DNA of 7,069 nucleotides, from contig DUFE01000100.1 of the NCBI GenBank assembly GCA_011170385.1, positions 1 to 7,069 on the forward strand, in the 5' to 3' direction. Under the pieces are notes generated by a model. The model did not search any database. It was not told where the DNA came from and was given only the letters and a program-made list of their open reading frames with translations. A program made the position numbers and the translations under genes. Position 1 is the stretch's first letter; every line of letters begins with the position of its first letter. The DNA comes from Dehalococcoidia bacterium (GTDB taxonomy: Bacteria; Chloroflexota; Dehalococcoidia; Dehalococcoidales; W693). This document shows, piece by piece, positions 1 through 4,659 of the stretch.

Positions 1-558
1 AACGATTTTAGAAAATCCACGAATAAGTGTTTCAGTTACTGGATAATACTTAGCATAAACCTCTCTATTTCGAATATCAGCACCTATATACCATACGATT
101 TCCTTATATGCTTGAATCAATGTCTCTACTACATCTGCCTTGGTATTGATTGCTATCCTCCAAGCATATAGAACAGCAATGGCGTCACGCTGAGCTTCCC
201 AATTAGCAATAGGAATGCCACCTCTCATTTCCCAATCAAACCACAACGGCGGTACGTCTTTTTGATAAAGTTCTTTAAAATATTTATCTATTAAAGGCTC
301 AAATGTATTACTATTAAGCTCTGCCCTTCTTCTCTTTATTTCATTAATATCATTTTCCAATTCTTCATCAAACTCATAGCGTGTTATAGTTTTGCCGTTA
401 CGTTCTATTTTAGCAACTTCCCTAGGTTTATATTTGAGAGGTATAAAGTCAGATTCATCAACTGACTTTCTTAGTTGTGAGACTAAGGGTTCTAATTCCT
501 TCTTTAAGAGCAAGATATCTGATTGTTCTGGCAGACTGAGTTCAATTTCATCTTCCAT
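1..558 (-). CDS. Hypothetical protein, N-terminal 186 residues (runs off left edge)
   Basis: An uninterrupted minus-strand frame starts at ATG 558-556 and is still open at base 1, so the C-terminus is missing. An in-frame TAG lies 13 codons upstream of the ATG, and no other ATG intervenes. I do not recognise the family. The protein begins MEDEIELSLPEQ. Residues 15-55 are charged and probably helical, and residues 87-110 form another charged helical stretch rich in E, K, R and N. A tryptophan-containing segment follows (VPPLWFDWEMRGG, about residues 122-134, then IANWEAQRDA). The rest is mixed helical (ends RGFSKIV). No signal peptide or membrane segment is seen, so it is probably cytoplasmic. 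The ribosome binding site is weak. A minus-strand TATAAT at 612-607 would give a leader of about 40 nt. Base composition is AT-rich like its divergent neighbours, so it probably belongs to the same acquired segment. Confidence 0.75.
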   Translation of the reverse strand, partial: MEDEIELSLPEQSDILLLKKELEPLVSQLRKSVDESDFIPLKYKPREVAKIERNGKTITRYEFDEELENDINEIKRRRAELNSNTFEPLIDKYFKELYQKDVPPLWFDWEMRGGIPIANWEAQRDAIAVLYAWRIAINTKADVVETLIQAYKEIVWYIGADIRNREVYAKYYPVTETLIRGFSKIV

Positions 559-601
559 AGCAATTGGGATTATATTACTAAATTTATAGCAATACTAGGT
601 C

Positions 602-630
602 TTGACATTATATCCGTATACGGTTATAAT
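602..630 (+). promoter_or_regulatory. Consensus sigma70-type promoter for the HTH-GNAT pair
   Basis: TTGACA at 602-607 is followed by exactly 17 bp and then TATAAT at 625-630, a full consensus match in both hexamers. Transcription would be expected to start near 637, within the first codons of the HTH gene. The transcript could therefore be leaderless, starting at ATG 637-639 or nearly at ATG 631-633. Confidence 0.85.
607..630. repeat. 24-bp near-perfect palindrome, candidate operator of the divergent promoter region
   Basis: The core CCGTATACGG (614-623) is a perfect 10-bp palindrome. After a single T/T mismatch (613/624) the symmetry continues with ATTATA (607-612) and TATAAT (625-630), so 11 of 12 pairs match. 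It covers the spacer and -10 of the rightward promoter and creates a TATAAT on the minus strand (612-607) facing the leftward gene. The minus strand has no convincing -35. A dimeric regulator bound here would block both directions. The adjacent small HTH protein is the obvious candidate binder, but that is inference. Confidence 0.65.
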
Positions 631-801
631 ATGAGTATGTATAGTACATTCGAAGCTGCAAGAGAGCTCGGGTTATCAGAGAGACATATTAGACTTTTAT
701 TGAATAAAGGTGAGCTTAAGGGTAAAAAGTTAAGACGTGATTGGGTAGTCCTAGACTTAAACTATACTAGAAAAAGGAAACCAAAAGGGGGTAAGAAATA
801 A
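631..801 (+). CDS. Small excisionase/MerR-like helix-turn-helix DNA-binding protein
   Basis: This 56-residue basic protein has the layout of the HTH_17/excisionase-type winged-helix domain. It opens with a short lead (MSMYST), followed by FEAARELGLSERHIRLLLNKG (residues 7-27), which reads as helix-turn-recognition helix. The wing is ELKGKKLRRDWVVLDLNYTRKR, with the characteristic 'G..v.r.W.v...dl' pattern. The tail is lysine/arginine-rich (RKRKPKGGKK). Members act as recombination directionality factors or small transcription regulators, and the sequence alone does not say which. I start at ATG 631 because the -10 box ends at base 630. A start at ATG 637 is equally possible, and the longer frame back to 523 would put the promoter inside the gene. 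The stop lies 1 bp before the acetyltransferase start, so the two genes are probably co-transcribed and translationally coupled. It may bind the 24-bp palindrome in its own promoter. Confidence 0.8.
   Translation: MSMYSTFEAARELGLSERHIRLLLNKGELKGKKLRRDWVVLDLNYTRKRKPKGGKK
785..792 (+). promoter_or_regulatory. Ribosome binding site for the GNAT gene
   Basis: AAGGGGGT pairs with the anti-Shine-Dalgarno along its full length if one G:U pair is allowed. It lies 10 nt before TTG 803 and 19 nt before ATG 812, which favours the TTG start. It sits inside the end of the HTH gene. Confidence 0.45.
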
Positions 802-802
802 C

Positions 803-1411
803 TTGCTTAAAATGGAAAGGAAACATATCAGACCGTTATCTTTAATGCTATCAAGGGCATTTAGAGACGAATTTAAAGACATCTTTCCTGATCCAGAAGA
901 GAGAAAGATAAAAGAACCCATGATTAATGAATTCTTTCTTCGTCTTTATTACTCAGATAGTAAGATTTTCATAACCTCACCCCGATTGGAAGGGATTATA
1001 GTTTGGATGAACTCAGATAAGAGGAGGAGAACGCTCTTCTGGCGAATACTTACTTCTAGGTCCATCTTTCAGGCAATTAAAATAGGTATCAAACCTCTTA
1101 AGAAGATACTAGCCTATGATCGATATATAGAGGGAAAGCGTAGAGAATTAGCGCCTTTTAAACACTTATACTTAGCAGTATTACCAGTTGATCCGCAACA
1201 TCAAGGAAAGGGTTATGGTAGTAAATTATTAGATGAGTTGATCTTTGAAATGGATAGGGAGTGTTTACCCTGCTATGTTGAAACAGAGGGTGAGAAGAAT
1301 GTTTCTATATATAAGCACTTTGGTTTTAGAGTAGTTGACGAGTTCGAGGTTCCAGACACAACGGATAGGTTAATAGCCATGCTGAGGAGACCTAAAGAAC
1401 TCCTAAGGTAA
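803..1411 (+). CDS. GNAT-family N-acetyltransferase (puromycin-acetyltransferase-like layout)
   Basis: This 202-residue protein is predicted to move an acetyl group from acetyl-CoA to an amine. The C-terminal half carries the GNAT core. A beta-4 strand (HLYLAVLPVDP, residues 121-131) precedes the acetyl-CoA pyrophosphate loop QHQGKGYG (132-139, matching Q/R-x-x-G-x-G/A). After an amphipathic helix comes CYVETEGEKNVSIYKHFGF (157-175), with Tyr170 in the place of the usual general acid. The 'LETxGEKN...Y...GF' pattern resembles puromycin N-acetyltransferase-like enzymes. The N-terminal half (SRAF..DP..R, residues 17-34) also fits that group. The substrate is unknown, and resistance to a small molecule is only one possibility. 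The gene follows the HTH gene with a 1-bp gap. The TTG start is chosen from the AAGGGGGT site; ATG 812 would remove three residues. Composition is AT-rich, unlike the backbone. Confidence 0.85.
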   Translation: MLKMERKHIRPLSLMLSRAFRDEFKDIFPDPEERKIKEPMINEFFLRLYYSDSKIFITSPRLEGIIVWMNSDKRRRTLFWRILTSRSIFQAIKIGIKPLKKILAYDRYIEGKRRELAPFKHLYLAVLPVDPQHQGKGYGSKLLDELIFEMDRECLPCYVETEGEKNVSIYKHFGFRVVDEFEVPDTTDRLIAMLRRPKELLR

Positions 1412-1430
1412 TAGCAGTAACGGTTAAAAA

Positions 1431-1437
1431 AAGGAGG
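1431..1437 (+). promoter_or_regulatory. Perfect Shine-Dalgarno site before the 1444 ORF
   Basis: AAGGAGG ends 6 nt before ATG 1444-1446, ideal spacing. It is the best ribosome binding site in the window and the main reason to take the following small ORF seriously. Confidence 0.6.
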
Positions 1438-1443
1438 AAAGAA

Positions 1444-1686
1444 ATGAGTAAGAAAGTTAAGCAATTTGTTAAGCAAATAGATAAAAAATCCTTAAAAAAC
1501 GGTAATTTTAGCTTTAATCAGTGGCGCCCCCAATGGAATTCGAATCCATGTTGCCGGCTTGAAAGGCCGGTGTCCTGGGCCTCTAGACGATGGGGGCGTA
1601 GCATCAAGTATATCAAAGAGAGCGGCTGTTTTACAACGCGGTTTATCGCCGGAATCGGTCTGCGCGTTACCTGCCCGTTATGCTAG
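1444..1686 (+). CDS. Small ORF crossing from AT-rich DNA antisense through tRNA-Glu; probably truncated or chimeric
   Basis: The first 26 or so residues (MSKKVKQFVKQIDKKSLKNG, then NFSFNQ) are lysine-rich, hydrophilic and encoded by AT-rich DNA behind an ideal Shine-Dalgarno. From about residue 27 the frame reads the complement of the tRNA gene (WRPQWNSNP onward) and then the region upstream of the tRNA, ending at TAG 1684-1686. The second half is therefore unlikely to be selected protein sequence. The simplest reading is that the true gene started in the island and was cut by integration, or continues differently in the excised circular form. It could also simply terminate by chance in this junction. 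No known family is recognised. It lies 32 bp after the acetyltransferase gene, so it may be co-transcribed with it. Transcription here would be antisense to the tRNA. Confidence 0.3.
   Translation: MSKKVKQFVKQIDKKSLKNGNFSFNQWRPQWNSNPCCRLERPVSWASRRWGRSIKYIKESGCFTTRFIAGIGLRVTCPLC
1522..1549 (-). other. Candidate attachment site (tRNA-Glu 3' end)
   Basis: The T-arm, 3' acceptor strand and CCA of tRNA-Glu abut the composition change at 1521/1522. Islands that recombine into tRNA genes normally re-create this 3' portion as one of two flanking direct repeats. The second repeat would be beyond the left edge, and none is found within 1-1521. The length of the core cannot be set from one copy. Confidence 0.4.
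1522..1597 (-). tRNA. tRNA-Glu (anticodon TTC)
   Basis: The minus strand folds into a full cloverleaf. The 5' acceptor strand GCCCCCA (1597-1591) pairs with TGGGGGC (1532-1526), with G as discriminator and an encoded CCA (1524-1522). The D-arm contains the GTCTAGAGGCCCAGGAC pattern typical of tRNA-Glu. The anticodon stem CCGGC/GCCGG encloses the loop CTTTCAA, whose anticodon is TTC. The T-arm is ATGGA-TTCGAAT-TCCAT. It decodes GAA/GAG. Its 5' side lies in GC-rich backbone and its 3' side touches the AT-rich segment. Confidence 0.97.
1607..1636 (-). promoter_or_regulatory. Promoter for tRNA-Glu
   Basis: On the minus strand, TTGTAA (1636-1631) and TATACT (1612-1607) are separated by 18 bp. The -10 ends 9 nt before the mature tRNA 5' end at 1597, so the primary transcript would have a very short 5' extension. 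Confidence 0.5.
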
Positions 1687-1689
1687 AAT
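1681..1689 (+). promoter_or_regulatory. Extended -10 element for the VTT/DedA-like gene
   Basis: TGCTAGAAT is an extended -10 (TG-n-TAGAAT) ending 10 bp before ATG 1700. No good -35 is seen at 17-18 bp. Transcription would start near 1695, leaving a leader of about 5 nt or none, and no Shine-Dalgarno precedes the ATG. Confidence 0.4.
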
Positions 1690-1699
1690 ATTCAACAAT

Positions 1700-2299
1700 A
1701 TGAGTGAAGCGGGCAACGATAATAAAACGCCTTCGGCGGAAAGGTGGGGCTGGGTCAAGACGAAGCTGGTTCCCATCCTGGGCTTGCTCCTGGTGCTGGG
1801 TATCGTCATCGGCGTATTCTGCCTTTATAGATACTATCCGGAAAAGGTGGAGGGACTAGAAGGATTCGGCTACCTGGGTGTCTTTCTTATCAGCGTGCTT
1901 CTGAATGCCACCCTTATCCTGCCTGCCGGTAACTTTCTGGTTATGGCGACTCTGGGTGCCGCCCTTTTCCCTCCCTTCGTCGGCATAATCGGTGGTCTTG
2001 GAGCCGCCATCGGCGAGCTTACCGGCTACGCCGCCGGCTACAGCGGACAGGCAATTATAAAAAAGCGCCAGCTATACACCAGGCTGGAGGGGTGGATGAA
2101 GAGGTGGGGTTCGCTTACCATATTCATCCTCTCTGTGGCGCCACTGTTCTTCGATGTCGCCGGCATCGCCGCCGGAGCGCTGCGCTTCCCCATATGGAAG
2201 TACTTCATCGCCTGCTGGCTGGGCAGAACCATACTCTACATAGCAATCGCCTGGGCGGGGGCTATGGGCTGGGAGGCGGTGCTTGGCTGGCTTGGTTAG
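1700..2299 (+). CDS. VTT/DedA-like (SNARE-associated) integral membrane protein
   Basis: This 199-residue protein has a hydrophilic N-terminus (1-20), a first membrane segment (about 22-42), a short loop, then a VTT-type core. The core has hydrophobic segments at about 57-75 and 78-102, the glycine-rich GAAIGELTGYAAGYSG (101-116), a basic loop (KKRQLYTRLEGWMKRWG, 121-137), and two C-terminal segments (about 138-160 and 168-190). DedA/VTT proteins are membrane transporters or scramblases, several acting on lipid carriers such as undecaprenyl phosphate. Here the usual F-x-R-x-x-P-x-x-R motif reads SVAPLFFD (145-152), so the conserved arginines are missing and the exact activity is open. I start at ATG 1700, giving a soluble N-terminus before the first helix. 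Extending to 1559 would overlap the tRNA and add non-conserved residues. Its 3' end overlaps the converging MFS gene by 38 bp. Confidence 0.8.
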   Translation: MSEAGNDNKTPSAERWGWVKTKLVPILGLLLVLGIVIGVFCLYRYYPEKVEGLEGFGYLGVFLISVLLNATLILPAGNFLVMATLGAALFPPFVGIIGGLGAAIGELTGYAAGYSGQAIIKKRQLYTRLEGWMKRWGSLTIFILSVAPLFFDVAGIAAGALRFPIWKYFIACWLGRTILYIAIAWAGAMGWEAVLGWLG

Positions 2300-3563
2300 A
2301 CGGAAATTTCACCTTTAAAAGTATCAAAGCCCCCGCGATACAATAGATACAACAAGCTGCCAGCATAACCTGGTAACCTAAATCGGCGCTGATGGCTTCG
2401 AAGCGGTCTATCACCGGGCCGATAAGCCGTGAGAGGGCGGCGCCGCCGGCGGTCGCCATGTTCGCCAGTCCAAGATATCTCGCCTCTTCACCCTTAGCGA
2501 CCAGATCCACGGCAAGCGCCCAGTTGGTGCTGGTGAAGGCGCCGACGGCTACGCCGATACCGGCGGCGGCAACCAGCACGAAGGTGTAATCCTTAGCGAA
2601 GATTACCACGGCAATGACCAGTGCCATTAACAAAGCGGAGATGACGCCAATGGGTTTTCTGCCGATTCTATCAGACAGATGCCCGGCGGGGTAAACTACA
2701 ATAAGCATACCGACTATCGCCACCACCGAGAAAGTGGCAGCCGCCTCTGCCGGGTTGGTAACGCCGATGACGTCCCGCAGGAAGTACAGCGCAAACTGCT
2801 GGATGGTGGAGAAAGCCATGAATATAAGCGTGCGGGATACCAGAAACCAGATAAAAACACGGTTATCGCGGATGTTTATGCGGAAGGTATTGACCACCGT
2901 CGATAGTATGGATACACCGGGCTTGCCGCTACCGGGCTCCTCTTTGACTGTGAGCAGGGTAACAACCAGGATTATGAGTAGTACCGCACCCGGTATAGCC
3001 AGCGATAACCACAGCCACTGGCTGCCCTCGCCTGCGGAATAGTTATCCATGAAAGTGCTTATCAGCAGCACGGAGGCAGCCCCACCGGCTATCTCCAGCA
3101 AGGTCTTGACCCCGGAGGCGCGCCCCCGCTTGTCTTTTGGTACCAGGTCCGGGATGAAGCCCTGGTAAGGACCTTGCGCCGTGTTATTGCTGATTTGCAT
3201 CAGGCAATAAATGGCGAAGACGGCGGCGTAGCTGCCCGCTAACCCGATGCCGGGCAGGAGCAGAATCAGAAACATGATTCCAAGCAGGATGAAGGGCCGC
3301 CGCCGACCCCAGAGGAAGCCGGAATGGTCGCTGATGGCGCCTGCTATTGGCTGGACGACCATAGCCAGCAGCAGCCCGGTGAAGGTCATTATGCCCAGGT
3401 AGGTGTTCTTCTCGGGCTCGGCGACGAAGTCCAGCAGCCTCAATGGCAGGATGATGGTATGCATGCTCTGCCACAGGGCGGACATGGCAAAGCCGAGGAT
3501 GGTAATCTTGAAGTAGTCGGCTGCTTTGAAAGCGCCGTTACCACCGTATAAATTGCGCTTCAC
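2262..3563 (-). CDS. Major facilitator superfamily transporter (GPH/SUC-like)
   Basis: This 433-residue protein is near the usual length for a 12-helix MFS permease in the cytoplasmic membrane. The first half has the loop motif QPIAGAISDHSGFLWGRRRP (71-90), like the G-D/S-x-x-x-R-x-GRRRP signature of glycoside-pentoside-hexuronide/sucrose-type carriers, and a conserved GPYQGFIPDLVPKDKRGRASG segment (131-151). The second half repeats motif A as AGHLSDRIGRKPIG (293-306). The loop between the halves is about residues 207-235. The substrate is unknown; sugar or drug efflux are both possible. GTG 3563 is the start because an in-frame TAG lies three codons upstream and the next internal ATG (Met27) falls inside helix 1. 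It lies 47 bp downstream of argC on the same strand. Its tail (about 422-433, SNQASQAPPPSP) is encoded in the overlap with the converging membrane gene. Confidence 0.9.
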   Translation of the reverse strand: MKRNLYGGNGAFKAADYFKITILGFAMSALWQSMHTIILPLRLLDFVAEPEKNTYLGIMTFTGLLLAMVVQPIAGAISDHSGFLWGRRRPFILLGIMFLILLLPGIGLAGSYAAVFAIYCLMQISNNTAQGPYQGFIPDLVPKDKRGRASGVKTLLEIAGGAASVLLISTFMDNYSAGEGSQWLWLSLAIPGAVLLIILVVTLLTVKEEPGSGKPGVSILSTVVNTFRINIRDNRVFIWFLVSRTLIFMAFSTIQQFALYFLRDVIGVTNPAEAAATFSVVAIVGMLIVVYPAGHLSDRIGRKPIGVISALLMALVIAVVIFAKDYTFVLVAAAGIGVAVGAFTSTNWALAVDLVAKGEEARYLGLANMATAGGAALSRLIGPVIDRFEAISADLGYQVMLAACCIYCIAGALILLKVKFPSNQASQAPPPSP

Positions 3564-3573
3564 TTCGGGCTAA

Positions 3574-3602
3574 AGCATAGCAGAGCCGCAATGTGGAGGC
3601 AA
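3574..3602 (-). promoter_or_regulatory. Candidate promoter for the MFS gene inside the argC-MFS gap
   Basis: On the minus strand, TTGCCT (3602-3597) and TATGCT (3579-3574) are separated by 17 bp, and TGC before the -10 makes it an extended element. Transcription would start about 4 nt before GTG 3563, again nearly leaderless. Each hexamer matches consensus at 4 of 6. Confidence 0.35.
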
Positions 3603-3611
3603 GGCGGCTCT
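3582..3611. repeat. Hairpin in the argC-MFS gap
   Basis: AGAGCCGC (3582-3589) and GCGGCTCT (3604-3611) form a perfect 8-bp stem with a 14-nt loop. It begins at the last base of the argC stop codon. No T-run follows on the minus strand, so it is not a standard intrinsic terminator. It may limit readthrough or protect the upstream mRNA end. It overlaps the candidate MFS promoter. Confidence 0.5.
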
Positions 3612-4636
3612 TACGGATAAACCGATACCGCCTCCAGACCAGCGGTCTCCGGTAGCCCCAGCATAAGGTTCATGTTCTGGACTGCCTGCCCGGCGGCACC
3701 CTTTATCAGATTGTCGATGCAGCTTATCACCACCATCATACCCGTTCTGCCGTCGACAGTTGGATGGATTAGGCACAGGTTGGATCCGCGGGTGTGCTTG
3801 GTGTGGGGTGGGGTATCTGTTACTTTTACAAAAGGCTCTTCGCTGTAGAAATCGCTGTATATCTGCTTCAATTCTTGGGCAGTAATTTTACCGGCGAGAG
3901 GAGCGTAGCAGGTGGACAGTATACCACGCGTCATCGGCACCAGATGCGGCACGAAGGTTATCCGCATTTTCTTATCCGGCTGGAGCAACCCCAGCTCCTG
4001 GATGATCTCCGGTAGGTGGCGGTGTCCCTCCAGGGCATAAGCGGTGGTATCTTCGTTGGCTTCCGCGTAGTGGGTTTTTATGTTTAGGCTTCTGCCGGCT
4101 CCGGAGACGCCGGACTTGCTGTCTACCACGATATATTCTTTAATCAATCCTTGCTTGACTGCTGGAGCCATGGCAAGGATGGCGCCGGTGGGGTAGCAGC
4201 CGGGGTTTGCCACCAGCTGCGCTCCGGCTATCTCATTACGGTACAGTTCGGTTAGTCCGTAGACTGCCTGTGAAAGCAGCTGCGGGGCTGGGTGGCTAAC
4301 GCCGTACCATTCGTTGTATTCGGTTTCGTCTTTAAGCCTGAAGTCAGCACTCAGATCCACCACCTTTATACCTTTCTCAATAAGAGACAGCACCTCTCGA
4401 GCACTTTCCTTGTGGGGCATAGCCACCAGTACTATGTCGACTTCTCCCAGCTTCTCTTCGATGGTAAGGTTGCTGTCTGCTAGATGGGGAAAGACATCGG
4501 CGAGTCTATGTCCGGCGGCACTCCGCCCGGTTACAGTTGCCAGCGTTACCTGCGGGTGGCTGCTCAATAGTCTGGCGCACTCTATGCCGGCGTAACCGGT
4601 AACATTGATAATACCTGCCATGGCTTTATCCATCAT
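3611..4636 (-). CDS. argC: N-acetyl-gamma-glutamyl-phosphate reductase
   Basis: This enzyme catalyses the third step of arginine synthesis in the cytoplasm: NADPH-dependent reduction of N-acetylglutamyl phosphate to the semialdehyde. The length of 341 residues is normal for the full-length (type 1) enzyme. The N-terminal nucleotide-binding loop is GIINVTGYAGIE (8-19), with Asn where the first glycine of the GxxG motif is often found. DLSADFRL (94-101) is characteristic. The catalytic cysteine is Cys147 in NPGCYPTGAI, followed by DSKSGVSGAG (172-181), HRHLPEI (205-211) and PHLVPMTRGI (230-239). TRGSN and TVDGRTG close the C-terminal part. Two ATGs (4636, 4633) follow AAAGGGGG (4647-4640); the second is better spaced at 6 nt and either could start. 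It lies 23 bp after the antiporter gene, so co-transcription is likely. No other arg gene is in the window. Confidence 0.96.
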   Translation of the reverse strand: MMDKAMAGIINVTGYAGIECARLLSSHPQVTLATVTGRSAAGHRLADVFPHLADSNLTIEEKLGEVDIVLVAMPHKESAREVLSLIEKGIKVVDLSADFRLKDETEYNEWYGVSHPAPQLLSQAVYGLTELYRNEIAGAQLVANPGCYPTGAILAMAPAVKQGLIKEYIVVDSKSGVSGAGRSLNIKTHYAEANEDTTAYALEGHRHLPEIIQELGLLQPDKKMRITFVPHLVPMTRGILSTCYAPLAGKITAQELKQIYSDFYSEEPFVKVTDTPPHTKHTRGSNLCLIHPTVDGRTGMMVVISCIDNLIKGAAGQAVQNMNLMLGLPETAGLEAVSVYP

Positions 4637-4639
4637 GGT

Positions 4640-4647
4640 CCCCCTTT
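4640..4647 (-). promoter_or_regulatory. Ribosome binding site of argC
   Basis: AAAGGGGG on the minus strand ends 3 nt before ATG 4636 and 6 nt before ATG 4633. The spacing favours 4633. It resembles the AAGGGGGT site of the GNAT gene. Confidence 0.55.
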
Positions 4648-4659
4648 GTCCCTACTATG

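Larger units (their letters stand above)
1..1521. mobile_element. AT-rich putative integrated island, right end (left end outside window)
   Basis: The stretch is strongly AT-rich and uses AGA/AGG arginine and A/T-ending codons, unlike the GC-rich genes after the tRNA. A hand count gives 27% G+C for 301-360 against 65% for 2161-2220. The change coincides with the 3' end of a tRNA-Glu gene, a common target for tyrosine-recombinase islands. Its contents fit accessory DNA: an unrecognised gene, an excisionase-type HTH protein and a GNAT enzyme. No integrase, transposase or second copy of the tRNA end is visible, so the island call is an inference from composition, position and cargo. Confidence 0.5.

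Noticed and set aside
523..630. N-terminal extension of the HTH protein back to 523
   Set aside because: It would place the consensus promoter and palindrome inside the coding region and overlap the divergent gene. The added residues do not look like part of the HTH domain.
1480..1521. Intrinsic terminator after tRNA-Glu
   Set aside because: The minus strand has two T-runs here, but no stable GC-rich stem precedes either.
1..1521. Integrase or transposase gene supporting the island call
   Set aside because: None of the frames shows recombinase motifs. The HTH protein could be an excisionase but is not diagnostic alone.
1559..1699. N-terminal extension of the VTT-like protein to 1559
   Set aside because: It overlaps the tRNA gene in antisense and contains the tRNA promoter. 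The membrane protein has a sensible ATG at 1700.
2300..2345. Terminator for the VTT-like gene
   Set aside because: No inverted repeat with a T-run is visible after the stop. The region codes for the C-terminal helix of the MFS protein.
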